The notes: generated by a model from the letters alone, not told the origin. A stretch of 64,000 bases of DNA from Caldifarciminota bacterium (GCA_030606335.1 JAUWGP010000010.1:1-64000), one strand, 5' to 3'; numbered from the stretch's first letter, positions 19,151 to 28,661 are shown. Made by a program: numbers and translations.

Positions 19151-20572
19151 TTATTCACCTAAATAATCCAGAATATAATCACAAAGTCCTCTTGCCCCCT
19201 CTTCCTTTGTATAATAGAGAGGAAAGTCGAGAAGAACTGCATTATAGGTTGTGCCCTCGTATCTTGTGCCGCAGGGTTTCCCCTGGAAGTCTGGATTGGA
19301 AGAGGAGGAAATAAAAGAAACAAGAGAATGAGTCCAGCCGGTTCTCCCCTCAACCACTCTTATATTGGGTAATCCCTGAATATAATGAAATGCATATAAT
19401 TTTAAAGAATCTAATACAACTGTATCTCCTTGTCCCCATATACCTCCCTTAAAATCATTATTACTATTGAGTTCACTTGATTTTATATGAAGATGATCAT
19501 ATGCAAAATCCCCTGAACTGTATTCCACGTGAACACTGGAGTTAAATGAGTGCAGGATTCCCCAACCTGAAAGGCAAAGATTTCCACCAACCACCAGATA
19601 ATCCCCTATTATGTTTGTATGGTTGGGAAAATTGTGGTTGCGATCATCTGAATGCCATATAACAAGTCTATATTCTCCAATCTGTGTTTTATCAGGACAT
19701 CCTGAAGTAGTGTAATCCCACTCATCATATGTATGTCCTACAAGGATATTTCTGTAGAATGCATCAACATCCTCGTCAGTTGGACTCTCGGGAGCACCAG
19801 TTCCGTCCTGTGTTTCATCTATAATAAGTATTGAAGAGTTAAAGGATGGAACAAGTAGGAAGATTTGAATCTGTGCTGGCGTATCATCCTCTACATTTGT
19901 GTTATCTTTTGATTTAACCTCAAGTGTATGAAATCCTTCATATGGTTGTTCAAAGAGATTGGGATTGACATATATTGAGGTATCCATCCTCCAGGAAGAC
20001 CATTCACCTCCATCTACTCGGTAAGAGAAACCTATTATCTCACCCCCTGAATCAGGGTCCCATCCAGTAAATATAAGGGGTACACCGTGATATGTATCTG
20101 TTGTATATGAGAGGAAGAGAAGGGTGTCTCCATCATTGGGTGATTGAATCTCTGTCTCAGGTCTCTCAACCTGTTTGGTGTAATAGAGTCTTGTATCAGT
20201 AGGTGACCAATCACCCCTATTATCCTTTGCCATTACCTCGAACTTCTGTAAATTCAGCGTATCAGAGGATTCAAATGCAACCAGAGCCTCGCTCTCCTCT
20301 GTTTCTATCCAGTCTTGAACAATGGAATCTCCGAGGTAGAGATGATATGTAGTATACCTGTATTTATAGAGAACAGGATATCCGTCATTGTCACCTGCAT
20401 TCCAGGTAATCGTCAGAAGTGCAAAGTATGAAGTTGTTGAGTCATTAGCTGGTGGTAGTTTAATCTCAATCCATGGAGGTTGATTGGGTCCAACTGCACC
20501 TTGTTTGCGTTGACATCCGATAAATATAATAAAAATTGTAATTACGACAATAAGAATCTTCTTTCCCATCAT
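19151..20572 (-). CDS. Module A lipoprotein with C-terminal amidotransferase-like domain
   Basis: A 473-aa predicted lipoprotein: hydrophobic N-terminus ending IFIGC (lipobox Cys near 20). Residues about 30-240 form two Ig/FN3-type beta domains (TITWNAGDNDGYP, FTGWDPDSGG). Residues about 247-473 are a Rossmann-like domain of ThuA/class I amidotransferase appearance: ILIIDETQDGTGAPESPTD, LVIWHSDDRNHNF, YLVVGGNLCLSGWG and VLLDFPLYYTKE. The same domain is present in the C25 proteins of both modules and in the module B lipoprotein 58756-60174. No catalytic Cys is obvious in the nucleophile-elbow position, so a binding role is likely. It precedes the TBDR in both modules. Function unknown. Confidence 0.8.
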   Translation of the reverse strand: MMGKKILIVVITIFIIFIGCQRKQGAVGPNQPPWIEIKLPPANDSTTSYFALLTITWNAGDNDGYPVLYKYRYTTYHLYLGDSIVQDWIETEESEALVAFESSDTLNLQKFEVMAKDNRGDWSPTDTRLYYTKQVERPETEIQSPNDGDTLLFLSYTTDTYHGVPLIFTGWDPDSGGEIIGFSYRVDGGEWSSWRMDTSIYVNPNLFEQPYEGFHTLEVKSKDNTNVEDDTPAQIQIFLLVPSFNSSILIIDETQDGTGAPESPTDEDVDAFYRNILVGHTYDEWDYTTSGCPDKTQIGEYRLVIWHSDDRNHNFPNHTNIIGDYLVVGGNLCLSGWGILHSFNSSVHVEYSSGDFAYDHLHIKSSELNSNNDFKGGIWGQGDTVVLDSLKLYAFHYIQGLPNIRVVEGRTGWTHSLVSFISSSSNPDFQGKPCGTRYEGTTYNAVLLDFPLYYTKEEGARGLCDYILDYLGE

Positions 20573-20631
20573 TACCCCCCATTAAAATTAATAAATATCA
20601 AAATTAGTCTTGTTATTCTTTTAGGTATTTA

Positions 20632-21333
20632 CTATTCTGCCCTGAATGTAGGAATAAGTTCGTAGGTATCGAGTTTCCTCTTTAGAGATGATGCTGCATC
20701 AAATATAAGTATTACATTGGTAGTATCATGTTCTGTAATATTGAACACATCCGGAACTGTGATAATGGGGCTTACTGTATCAGACAGCTCTACTGGAAAC
20801 TCCATACCACCAAGAATCAGAATATTTGATGTTGTTGTAGTTGTGTCAGGTTTATAAGTTGTATCACACACAGCAGTGGTATCCCATGGAGTTTGTGTCG
20901 TATCAATCCAGATTTCAGTAGTCTCTATTTCAGCAATAACAGTATCTACAGTCGTATCTATGACAGGTGAAGTAAAAACTGTTAGACTGATTTCTATAAA
21001 CTCTTCAGGTGGTAGCCAGGTTCTGCCTATCTCATAGATAATAAAGGAGTCACCTGAAGACTCGAATGTATTGATGATACGGTTTTCGTCTCTATAAGCA
21101 CCGAGTGTATCATATATGACTGCATAGTCATCATTTGCCCTGTAAGCCCTAACATCATTAATCTTTATAAAAAGGGCATCTCCATCAATAATACCAAGAG
21201 AATCACGTGCAGAAGGTTCGGTAGTGACCTTTAGGGCGATAACCCCTGGATCAGGTGATGGAGAAACAGGGGTTGTACAATCGAGCAGAAATGGCAGGAG
21301 AAAAAACGGAATAATTTTAAGAAACCTATTCAT
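20632..21333 (-). CDS. DUF4382-like lipoprotein or exported protein (module A)
   Basis: A 233-aa exported protein. The N-terminus (FFLLPFLLDCTTP) has a Cys at the expected place, but Asp before it makes the lipobox poor; the module B copy (60499-61050) has a classical ILGGC. The body matches the DUF4382 pattern in outline: GVIALKVTTEP at the start, WLPPEEFIEISL in the middle and NVILIFDAASSL ... YELIPTF at the end. A Thr-rich stretch (about 140-170) is absent from the paralogue. It is the first gene of module A, next to the 473-aa lipoprotein. Probably anchored at a membrane face; no enzymatic motif seen. Confidence 0.7.
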   Translation of the reverse strand: MNRFLKIIPFFLLPFLLDCTTPVSPSPDPGVIALKVTTEPSARDSLGIIDGDALFIKINDVRAYRANDDYAVIYDTLGAYRDENRIINTFESSGDSFIIYEIGRTWLPPEEFIEISLTVFTSPVIDTTVDTVIAEIETTEIWIDTTQTPWDTTAVCDTTYKPDTTTTTSNILILGGMEFPVELSDTVSPIITVPDVFNITEHDTTNVILIFDAASSLKRKLDTYELIPTFRAE

Positions 21334-21370
21334 TCTATACCTCCTAATTATAGATATTTTCTAGAATATC

Positions 21371-21466
21371 AACCACACCCCGCCTTTGGCGGGGCAGGGA
21401 TGTAACAGATTTTTTTTGTATTCTCTATACTTTCTCTGTCCCGCCAAAGGCGGGATGTGGTTTATT
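21371..21466. repeat. Foldback element with AACCACA ends and CCCGCCTTTGGCGGG arms
   Basis: The left arm AACCACACCCCGCCTTTGG is mirrored by the right arm CCAAAGGCGGGATGTGGTT, leaving a short T-rich centre. It separates the SBP fragment/LacI side from module A. The same components are found at 4060-4130. No ORF inside. Confidence 0.75.
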
Positions 21467-21469
21467 AAT

Positions 21470-21592
21470 CTAATCTTTCTTTTTAAGGAGTTGGTTTACT
21501 TCAAGAGTTATATCTTTTACTGTTTCAGAAGGATTTTTTTTATCAAGAAAGAGTTCTTCAAGGTGTTGATTAACAATATTACCCATTTCCTC
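21470..21592 (-). pseudogene. Fragment of a sugar-binding protein gene (C-terminal 40 residues)
   Basis: The frame reads EEMGNIVNQHLEELFLDKK and continues to LEVNQLLKKKD before TAG (21470-21472). This is nearly identical to the C-terminus of the intact sugar-binding protein at 22730-23968. The rest of the gene is absent. It begins right after the LacI stop, whose TAG is joined to AGGAGG, so a 38-aa peptide from the ATG at 21586 could be translated. It most likely marks a recombination or duplication event in which LacI replaced the rest of a second SBP copy. Confidence 0.85.
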
Positions 21593-22570
21593 CTATTTAC
21601 AGGACTCCCTTATTATTAATTTTGTTGACAAGGATACATTTCGAGGCTTTTCCCTGTTAAGAATTGAATTTATTAGAGTTTCTGTGGCAAGAGAACCCAT
21701 CTCCTGTTTGGGTAGGGCTACTGTTGAGAGAGGGGGAGAGGTGAATGAGACTGTATCAATATCATCAAATCCTACTATAGCTAAATCTTGAGGAATAATA
21801 ATTCCCATTTCGCTGCATGCCTTGAGAGCACCCATTGCCATAACATCATTATACGAAAAAACTGCATCAGGGAGATTACCCTCAAAGGATTTCATAGTCT
21901 TATATCCACCTTCAAAATCAGGGGATGCCTCTTTGATAAGAGAGGCATCAAAAATAATCTGGTAATCCTTTAATGCCAGTTTATAACCCTCAAATCTTCT
22001 ATAAACCGTATCCTTCTCCATTATACAGGTAATATAAGCAATTCTACGATACCCTATTCCGATTAGATGATTTATTGCTTTATATGCCCCGCCCATGAGG
22101 TCTGCCATTATGGTGCTTACCCATGGTATATGGTACTCTTTTTCAATCACCACAATTGGCAGTTTCTTGGATGATAAAATCACATCTCTTTTGACCACGC
22201 CGCCAATTAAAATTATACCATCAACCTGTTTTTCTATGAGAAGGTGAAAATCTGATAATCCGATTTCAGGGTCATCATCTGTATCGCACAGAATCGTATT
22301 ATAATTATACTCCTTCGCCTTGTGCTCAATTGCCCGAACAACCTCAGGGAAGAAGGGGTTTGTTAATTCTGGTATGATAACACCGATAGTATCGGAACGT
22401 TTCGTTTTTAAACCCCTTGCCAGTCTGTTTGGCCTGTAGCCTATTGCCTTACATACCTCAAGAATCTTCTTGTAGGTACTCTCTTTCACAGGAGCTGTTC
22501 CGTTTAATGCTGCTGATACCGTGGATACAGAGACTCCTGCAGCTTTTGCAACATCTTTTAAGGTAGCCAT
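21593..22570 (-). CDS. LacI/GalR-family transcriptional regulator
   Basis: A 325-aa regulator of normal length. The helix-turn-helix (LKDVAKAAGVSVSTVSAALNG) occupies about residues 3-23, the hinge YRPNRLARGLKT follows, and residues about 60-325 are the periplasmic-binding-protein-like sugar sensor (IGVIIPELTNPFFPEV ... AIVGFDDID). Such proteins repress sugar genes and are released by a sugar ligand. It has its own consensus promoter (22603-22631) and a LacI-type palindrome (22575-22590) next to the start codon, indicating autoregulation. It follows the second sugar-binding protein gene and is followed by an SBP fragment and module A. Confidence 0.95.
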   Translation of the reverse strand: MATLKDVAKAAGVSVSTVSAALNGTAPVKESTYKKILEVCKAIGYRPNRLARGLKTKRSDTIGVIIPELTNPFFPEVVRAIEHKAKEYNYNTILCDTDDDPEIGLSDFHLLIEKQVDGIILIGGVVKRDVILSSKKLPIVVIEKEYHIPWVSTIMADLMGGAYKAINHLIGIGYRRIAYITCIMEKDTVYRRFEGYKLALKDYQIIFDASLIKEASPDFEGGYKTMKSFEGNLPDAVFSYNDVMAMGALKACSEMGIIIPQDLAIVGFDDIDTVSFTSPPLSTVALPKQEMGSLATETLINSILNREKPRNVSLSTKLIIRESCK

Positions 22571-22574
22571 GATA

Positions 22575-22590
22575 ATCGAAACGTTACGAT
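22575..22590. promoter_or_regulatory. Putative LacI-family operator
   Basis: ATCGAAACGTTACGAT is a 16-bp palindrome with one mismatched pair and a central CG, the form typical of LacI/GalR operators. It sits between the predicted transcription start (near 22596) and the LacI ATG, a good location for autorepression. No second clear copy was found by eye in the window. Confidence 0.7.
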
Positions 22591-22602
22591 TTTCTTTTAT
22601 AT

Positions 22603-22631
22603 ATTATAATATAAAAATAGAGGTTTGTCAA
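22603..22631 (-). promoter_or_regulatory. Consensus sigma-70-type promoter for the LacI gene
   Basis: On the minus strand TTGACA (22626-22631) and TATAAT (22603-22608) are separated by 17 nt, a perfect consensus arrangement. The leader is about 26 nt and contains the operator. Confidence 0.88.
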
Positions 22632-22682
22632 GAAAAAAATAAATTTTTTAAATTGGAAATATCTGGAGAGTAATCACGGAAA

Positions 22683-22702
22683 TTACACAAGTTACTGTGT
22701 AA
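22683..22702. repeat. Small hairpin TTACACA/TGTGTAA between the SBP and LacI genes
   Basis: Seven-base arms around a 6-nt loop, 28 nt after the SBP stop codon. It lies within sequence resembling the ACGG/TTACAC interspersed repeats. Without a T-tract it is a weak terminator candidate; operator or repeat remnant are alternatives. Confidence 0.35.
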
Positions 22703-22729
22703 AATGATACTACAGTGATTTCACCTGTT

Positions 22730-23968
22730 TTAAAGTTCCCCTTTCAGCAACTGGTTTACCTCAAGTGTTATATCCTTCGCAGTCTCAGAGGGGGTCTTCT
22801 TGTCTAAAAAAAGTTCTTCAAGGTGTTGATTAACAATATTACCCATTTCCTCCCACTGTGGTGTAACGGGTTGTAATTTCGCATAGTTCATAGTTTCTAA
22901 GAATACCTCACTATTTTCAGGTAGTTCTTCAGGTGAGAGAAAAACGGATGAATTCGCTATATCAACCATAGAGGGAACTGCTAAACCAAGTTTTCCAATA
23001 ACGTTATTTCCACCTTTACCTGATAGAAATCTTACAAGTTTGTAAACCTCTTTTGGGTGTTTACACTGAGAGGAGACAACAAATGCTACTGTAAAAAGAG
23101 GGGATACCCTCTCTTTCTTTTTAGGTAATGGGGCAACACCCCAGTTAAAATCTGTTATAGTTCTATATCTTGGAACCATCCATCTTCCATAAATAACCAT
23201 ACCAACCTTTCCTGTGGTAAATAGATCCCTCTGAGCGGTCTGTGCAGATGTAGGTGCAACTTTGTATTTATAGGTTAAATCATATAAAAACTGTAACGTT
23301 TCTATCACCTCTGGTGAATCCATAAGACATGTCTTTCGGTCTTTTGATAGAATACTTCCTCCATTTGACCATATCCAGGGAAAGGTCCAGACCCAGTTTG
23401 AAAAATTCCAGAAACCAAATATATCAGGTTTACCATCTCCATCTTCATCAGTTGTAATCTTTATTGCGGCATTAAGGAAATTATCCCAGGTCCAGTTCTC
23501 ATTCGGATATGAAACTTTAACCTCATCGAATAACTTCTTGTTGTAATATAAAACAAGAGGACTCCAGTCTTTCGGTATTCCATATAAGTTATTGTTGTAT
23601 CGGAAGCCATTTAAAAGCTCTGGAAAATATTCACCAGGATTCCAAGTTGCATCTTCTTGTAAAAATGGTTCAAGATTCATAAGTGAACCCCCGGAGACAT
23701 ATGCTGGAAAGTTCTCTATACCCATATAGAATACATCAGGTGGTGTGCCGCCACCAATCATAATCTGAAGTTTGTCAAGATATCGATTAGAGTGAATGAG
23801 CTTCAGACAAATGTCAGGATTCTTAATCTCGAACTCTTTCTTCATCGCTTCAACAATCCTTATCTCTTCAGGACTTCCCCAAAAGAGAAGAGATAACTCT
23901 ACCCTTTCCTCCTTTTTGCCGCAACTGATGAGTAACAAAAAGGACAGTAGGAACAATAATTTCTTCAT
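22730..23968 (-). CDS. ABC transporter sugar-binding lipoprotein (family 1 extracellular solute-binding protein), copy 2
   Basis: A 412-aa lipoprotein; lipobox LLLISC with Cys at 16. The fold markers of MalE-type solute-binding proteins are present: LSLLFWGSPEEI at the start, IMIGGGTPPDVFYMG (about 70-85), YGIPKDWSPLVLYYNKKLFDE, and a calcium-loop-like DEDGDGKPD. It binds a sugar outside the inner membrane for import. It closely resembles 39501-40742, but no permeases lie next to it. The start has GGAGG at 4-nt spacing. Located 20 bp downstream of the metallopeptidase-like gene. It may share the permeases at 36446-38202 and the ATPase at 61066. Confidence 0.94.
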   Translation of the reverse strand: MKKLLFLLSFLLLISCGKKEERVELSLLFWGSPEEIRIVEAMKKEFEIKNPDICLKLIHSNRYLDKLQIMIGGGTPPDVFYMGIENFPAYVSGGSLMNLEPFLQEDATWNPGEYFPELLNGFRYNNNLYGIPKDWSPLVLYYNKKLFDEVKVSYPNENWTWDNFLNAAIKITTDEDGDGKPDIFGFWNFSNWVWTFPWIWSNGGSILSKDRKTCLMDSPEVIETLQFLYDLTYKYKVAPTSAQTAQRDLFTTGKVGMVIYGRWMVPRYRTITDFNWGVAPLPKKKERVSPLFTVAFVVSSQCKHPKEVYKLVRFLSGKGGNNVIGKLGLAVPSMVDIANSSVFLSPEELPENSEVFLETMNYAKLQPVTPQWEEMGNIVNQHLEELFLDKKTPSETAKDITLEVNQLLKGEL

Positions 23969-23988
23969 ATATCCTCCTATTTAAGCTA

Positions 23989-26145
23989 TTAGTTTATTAT
24001 AAAGCAGTCAACTCCAATGAAATAACTGCGTGATTCGGAGTTCTTACCTATAACTTCGAGTATCACTTCGTGCTTACCCGCATCGAGGAATATCCTTCCA
24101 AACTTTATTTCTTTACTCCTTATGACCTCCGGGTTGTAACCATCAAAGGCTTCACCAAGTGATTTTCCATTTATGTATAACTGAAATATTCCATAATCAT
24201 TTGCCTTTGTAAAATAACCTGATATTTCATAATTTTTAGAGTCCTTTATATCAAGTCCATACGCAACATAATCACCAATAGAGTCTGAGGTATAAAATAG
24301 CTGTTTATCTCCGCTCCAGATACCATGCCACTCCTTACCCCAGCTTCCAATATACTGTACAGATACCCTGTCTCCAGAGGACATAAATGGAGGTATGTTG
24401 TCCTCACCCTCTATTGTTCCCTTTGGTTTTACCTCAAGTGGAATTATTTTGGTAATTGAATAAGGTCTATCAGTGCGTAATGCCTTTACCTTTAAATCAT
24501 ATCTTTTTGGATGTAATGATTCAAAACTACCCTCAAATGTTCCATCCTCATCAGGGTCTAAAAGTATTATACTGTCTTTTTCTGTATTTGCACTAACTTT
24601 AACCTTTGTAACAGGTTTTCCACTCTCATTAAAGACATCCGCAGTTATTTCTATATTCTTATCTTCTATGCCTGTATAGTAATCTTGTGTTGCAAGGTCC
24701 CATCTATACTTACAAAGGAGATCGATATATATATTTGGAATTTTAAAATCCTTTGAGTATGCTATTAACTCAACTGTATGCATACCAAGGCATAGTTCAC
24801 TGAAACTACCCCAGTGTGTTCCTAAATTATCGGTATTGCTAAGCAATATTGTATCTGTATCAAGAACAGCTTTTACATTGGCCTCCTTTATGATATTCCC
24901 TTTACTATTCAATGCCTCTTCTACTACCCTGCAGGTTATAGTAGGACTATCTCTCATATCCTTCTGGACTATAATAAGTGGTGGTACATCTATCATTCCA
25001 AGTTTTGTAGGAAGTATAGAAACCTTTATAGATGCCTTTAGATTACCCTTTTTTGCTGTTATGAGAATCACTTCCTTTTCATTGAAATCTATAGGAATGG
25101 AACAAGAGTAAAGAGGGAAAGACCATAGAGGGTTATCATTTCCTTTCCTTGTATCCTCACCCCTCTCAATCATTTGGCAGACGAGAGGAATATTTTTTCC
25201 ACGGAAATGAGCCATTACAATTCCATCTCCTACAGGAGTTCCAGCGGAGTCATAGAAAAAGACTGCAAGATAAGCTAAGTTACCTTTTGCTGTAGTAATA
25301 TCTCTATATAGTGGGATAAGCAACTTTTTCTCCTTTGGTGTAATTTTTCCATAACGTGGAGCGAGTTTGAACCATGTCTCTTCTGGTCGATTGAGAATCC
25401 ACTTGTAGTATATTTCCTGATGTTTCCATTCAAAACCATATTCACCCCTTTTTTCAAGTTCTGCATTCTCAATCATCTCCTTATCTGTAAAATCTGGCAG
25501 GAAGGCTCCTGGTAATTCTTTTAGAAGCAATGGCATATTGTTTGCCATATGGTCTCCATGCAGCATTTCAGTATCCATTTCGCACATATAGAACATTGCA
25601 TCAAGGTTATGTGTGAACTCATGTACTGAAAATCCACTCATATCAGGTCCCCATGTAAGGGCAGAAACAGAGAAGAACCCAGTATTTCCCGGGTCTCCTA
25701 TGAGTGAAATAGAGGTATCTGGTCCCATAGCTCCACCACCATGAAGCTGGAAGGCATTCCATGGTGGAACAAAGTTTCTCCATGAATAGTAGAGAATCAG
25801 TGAACTGTATTTATTGTCAGGTATTCCTTTACTCTTAAGGTCCTCTTTTAGAGTTTCATTGGGAGCAAAGTATGTCCCCCCACCAGGCCTTACCCCAATC
25901 TCTTCGGGAGAGAGTGTACGGTCGATTTGAACAAAATCGATATTCAAATTCAGCCAATCTCCGAGATTATGATCGTACCAGTATTTGAACTTGGCTATCT
26001 CCTGATGGTATATTTCAATTTCAGCAGGTGTAAGAGACCTTGTAAACGTGCTTGTGTAAAGTACACCAAGGACATCCATATCAAGTATATTTTGTTGAGG
26101 GCTGAGAAAGATGCTTAAAGTAAGGATAGTACAGATAACACTCAT
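23989..26145 (-). CDS. Exported HEFTHNLD metallopeptidase-like protein with C-terminal CBM-like domain
   Basis: The ORF track starts at 26178, but the ATG at 26145 has GGAGGTG at proper spacing and gives a good signal peptide (MSVICTILTLSIFLSP), so I chose it (718 aa). A zincin-type motif HEFTHNLD lies near residue 175, followed by HGD about 24 residues later, after a glycine-rich GVRPGGGTYF region. Beta domains follow (about 330-570). The last ~140 residues resemble a CBM6/35-like sugar-binding domain (DYVAYGLDIKDSKNYEISG ... AGKHEVILEV). Related over the peptidase part to 31505-34108. Its place between sugar genes suggests action on glycoproteins or a glycan-linked substrate. Peptidase activity is inferred from the motif only. 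Confidence 0.75.
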   Translation of the reverse strand: MSVICTILTLSIFLSPQQNILDMDVLGVLYTSTFTRSLTPAEIEIYHQEIAKFKYWYDHNLGDWLNLNIDFVQIDRTLSPEEIGVRPGGGTYFAPNETLKEDLKSKGIPDNKYSSLILYYSWRNFVPPWNAFQLHGGGAMGPDTSISLIGDPGNTGFFSVSALTWGPDMSGFSVHEFTHNLDAMFYMCEMDTEMLHGDHMANNMPLLLKELPGAFLPDFTDKEMIENAELEKRGEYGFEWKHQEIYYKWILNRPEETWFKLAPRYGKITPKEKKLLIPLYRDITTAKGNLAYLAVFFYDSAGTPVGDGIVMAHFRGKNIPLVCQMIERGEDTRKGNDNPLWSFPLYSCSIPIDFNEKEVILITAKKGNLKASIKVSILPTKLGMIDVPPLIIVQKDMRDSPTITCRVVEEALNSKGNIIKEANVKAVLDTDTILLSNTDNLGTHWGSFSELCLGMHTVELIAYSKDFKIPNIYIDLLCKYRWDLATQDYYTGIEDKNIEITADVFNESGKPVTKVKVSANTEKDSIILLDPDEDGTFEGSFESLHPKRYDLKVKALRTDRPYSITKIIPLEVKPKGTIEGEDNIPPFMSSGDRVSVQYIGSWGKEWHGIWSGDKQLFYTSDSIGDYVAYGLDIKDSKNYEISGYFTKANDYGIFQLYINGKSLGEAFDGYNPEVIRSKEIKFGRIFLDAGKHEVILEVIGKNSESRSYFIGVDCFIIN

Positions 26146-26178
26146 TATACACCTCCGATTTTCAAATATATCAACCAC

Positions 26179-26393
26179 AGAGTTGCCTTACGGCGACCTT
26201 CGGTTCGCAGAGAACACATAGATATTATAACATTAAGAATTTAGTAAAGACTCATCTCATTCCCTTCCCCGCCCAACAGTAGGCAGGTATGAACTCTCAC
26301 AAAACCAATCCTTTTATCCCATCTTTTAAACAACAGAGAGTAAAGAGTTTTTTTTCTTCGTGCTCTCCGTGTCCTGAGCAATTCCCTTTCTTT
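26179..26393. repeat. Intergenic AACCACAGAG-type repeat sequence
   Basis: The 215-bp gap begins ATCAACCACAGAGTTGCC with the palindrome CGACCTTCGGTTCG and ends with CGTGCTCTCCGTGTCC. These match the ends of other foldback elements in the window but the inverted repeat is imperfect. No ORF or clear promoter. Confidence 0.4.
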
Positions 26394-28661
26394 TCAATTT
26401 AAAGTGATAATTTCGATCTTTATGGGGAAGGTTTCCTGAATCCAGTTTACTTTTTTACCTCTTCCTATCTCCTTCCCATCCGCCACAACCTTTATATCTT
26501 TCCCAAGATAATCTCCATAGAAAGTAACAGCTAAGTCTCTATTTTTTGCTGTTAAGAGGAACCCATCCTCTAATACATCGCATCTTATGCCTTTTCCAAG
26601 TGTGGCTACCCTCATTTTATTAAATCCAAAGGTGTACTCTTTCAATTTTGTATGACAGAATACTCCCATTTTTTCTGTTGTCATCTCCTCAGAGGAGATA
26701 GGACAGATAGTGAGGCACTCCTGTGTGTCAAGAAAGTCTATTCCTCCAAGAAGGGATGTTATCATATCCGTCACAAGCCCGTTCCATCCAAAAAGATAGG
26801 CATATCCATCCTTTGATTTCTTCCCGGTCTCAGGGTCATAGTTCTCAGCAAATCTCTCTCGACCATATTCTTCCTGTGCAGAATTTAATACAAGTTCTAT
26901 TGTCTTATTTATTAAAACCTCTGCCTGGTTGTAATACTGGTGTCTTACAAGTCCTCTTGCAAGCCACCAGTTGACACACATCCATACGGGTTTACGCCAG
27001 CATACCGCTCCCCATCTTGTTCCATATGCTGGGTCGTCTTTTGCAACTGTTGGTATAGGATATGGTGTCCAGAATTCATCCGAATTTAATAGATGTTTTA
27101 CAAGATTCTCTTTTTTTTCATCAGATAGATTGTCTAAAAGGAGGGGTAGTAGGCATTCAAATGTCTTTATCTTTATAAGCTTATGTGAGTCACTTCTCCT
27201 CGGGAAGAAAAGACCCGTTTCTGGATCGTAAAACTCTTTAATTATTTTTTCTTCGATCTCAAGTGCTTCTCTCTCGATTGGCTCATACTCCTCGCCGATT
27301 AGTTTTGCCATCCTAATAAGATATCTCTTATCGAGTACAAGAAATATATTGAGTGCAAGGTCCTCGACAGCCTCTCCTCCCGCCTCATCCCAGTACGGTG
27401 AATCATCTACACCACTCTCATATGAGTAGTTGAATCCATATAGATTCCTGGAGGTATATTCACACAATCCATCTTTATCTCTATCCCTTTTTTTGTACCA
27501 GAAGTTATTGAAATTTTTAAGTCTTTGATATACCAATTTAAGAAAATTTATTGCCTTCTCTTTATCTTCGAAGTATTCCTTTGCCTTATAGATGATAAAG
27601 GCATCCATAGAGAGAAGCGGGGGCTGGGATATCTTCGGAAATAGTGGTTGTTCTCCATTGGATAATATACAGATTGGGATAGAAGCATCCTCCCGTTGAT
27701 TATCAAGATGAGTGAGGAGTGCACCTTCACATATTTTATAATCAGTGGTTGGGATAAGTGGAACTGATAGATAGGTGGTATCCCATATCCACACTCCTCT
27801 ATAACATGGTTTAGATGGAAATATTGCAGGATGGTTTATTCCTGGTGGGTTTTCTACGGTTGGTTCAACCTCGTTTACCTTTGCTATGTACATTCCATAG
27901 TAGTGTGTCTTCTTTAGATTTACATTATCCGTATTAAGCAATTGAAAAGCAAAAAAGTCGTTCCATTTTTTCTTTATTATACTCAGGATTTCATATCTCG
28001 ACAGGTCTTTCCAACTTTTTATATGTTTTATTACCCTTTCCTTTTCTCTATCAATGGATATAAGCATGGGAGTATCTATTATCCTACCTTTCTGGCAGAG
28101 AAGACGATATGGTTCTTTTTTTTCTCCAATGAGAGCAGAGTGAATATCTGAAAATATATCACAGGTATCAAAAATCGTTTTAATACCTATCCAGATACCA
28201 GTTTCCTTATCTAAAAAGAGATATATTCCATCCTTTATCTCTTGCTTTAGTGTTTCATTTAAAAAGGTAAAGATGGCTATCTCCCTATCGCTCTTTATAC
28301 CGTTATCTGTATAACTCACAAAAAAGGTGTTCGCATCTATCATCGCTCCTGTGGCAGTTATTTTCGTTTCTTTAAAGGAATGGGTCTTTGAGCATCCAAA
28401 CGGCATCCAGGTTATTTTATCATACTTTCCATAATTTACTTCTTCTCCATTTACAGTTGCTAATTTTGCTGCACAGTGGAGAATAACCTCATTACCGTAT
28501 TCCTTTACCTTATATATGGTTGTTAACCCCAGTCCTGCCTGCTCATGACGATTCATATCACCGAGATAGTGTGATGGTTCAAAAGATACAAGAAGCCAGG
28601 GGTCCCTTCCTGAAGATGAGTTCTTTACAGTAAATGAAAGAAGGTCACAGATATCCTCCAT
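26394..28661 (-). CDS. Cytoplasmic six-hairpin glycosidase-like protein (GH63/MGH1-like)
   Basis: A 755-aa protein without a signal peptide. Residues about 270-700 have the (alpha/alpha)6 pattern of GH63/mannosylglycerate hydrolase-like enzymes: GVWIWDTTY, DRDKDGLCEYTSRN, ESGVDDSPYWDE (likely catalytic Asp), EFWTPYPIPTV, and AENYDPETGKKSKDG near the end (likely catalytic Glu). The N-terminal ~250 residues are a beta-sandwich. Expected to hydrolyse an alpha-linked oligosaccharide or glycoside inside the cell. It starts 7 bp after the stop of the exported relative 28669-31164, so the two are co-transcribed. Substrate unknown. Confidence 0.83.
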   Translation of the reverse strand: MEDICDLLSFTVKNSSSGRDPWLLVSFEPSHYLGDMNRHEQAGLGLTTIYKVKEYGNEVILHCAAKLATVNGEEVNYGKYDKITWMPFGCSKTHSFKETKITATGAMIDANTFFVSYTDNGIKSDREIAIFTFLNETLKQEIKDGIYLFLDKETGIWIGIKTIFDTCDIFSDIHSALIGEKKEPYRLLCQKGRIIDTPMLISIDREKERVIKHIKSWKDLSRYEILSIIKKKWNDFFAFQLLNTDNVNLKKTHYYGMYIAKVNEVEPTVENPPGINHPAIFPSKPCYRGVWIWDTTYLSVPLIPTTDYKICEGALLTHLDNQREDASIPICILSNGEQPLFPKISQPPLLSMDAFIIYKAKEYFEDKEKAINFLKLVYQRLKNFNNFWYKKRDRDKDGLCEYTSRNLYGFNYSYESGVDDSPYWDEAGGEAVEDLALNIFLVLDKRYLIRMAKLIGEEYEPIEREALEIEEKIIKEFYDPETGLFFPRRSDSHKLIKIKTFECLLPLLLDNLSDEKKENLVKHLLNSDEFWTPYPIPTVAKDDPAYGTRWGAVCWRKPVWMCVNWWLARGLVRHQYYNQAEVLINKTIELVLNSAQEEYGRERFAENYDPETGKKSKDGYAYLFGWNGLVTDMITSLLGGIDFLDTQECLTICPISSEEMTTEKMGVFCHTKLKEYTFGFNKMRVATLGKGIRCDVLEDGFLLTAKNRDLAVTFYGDYLGKDIKVVADGKEIGRGKKVNWIQETFPIKIEIITLN

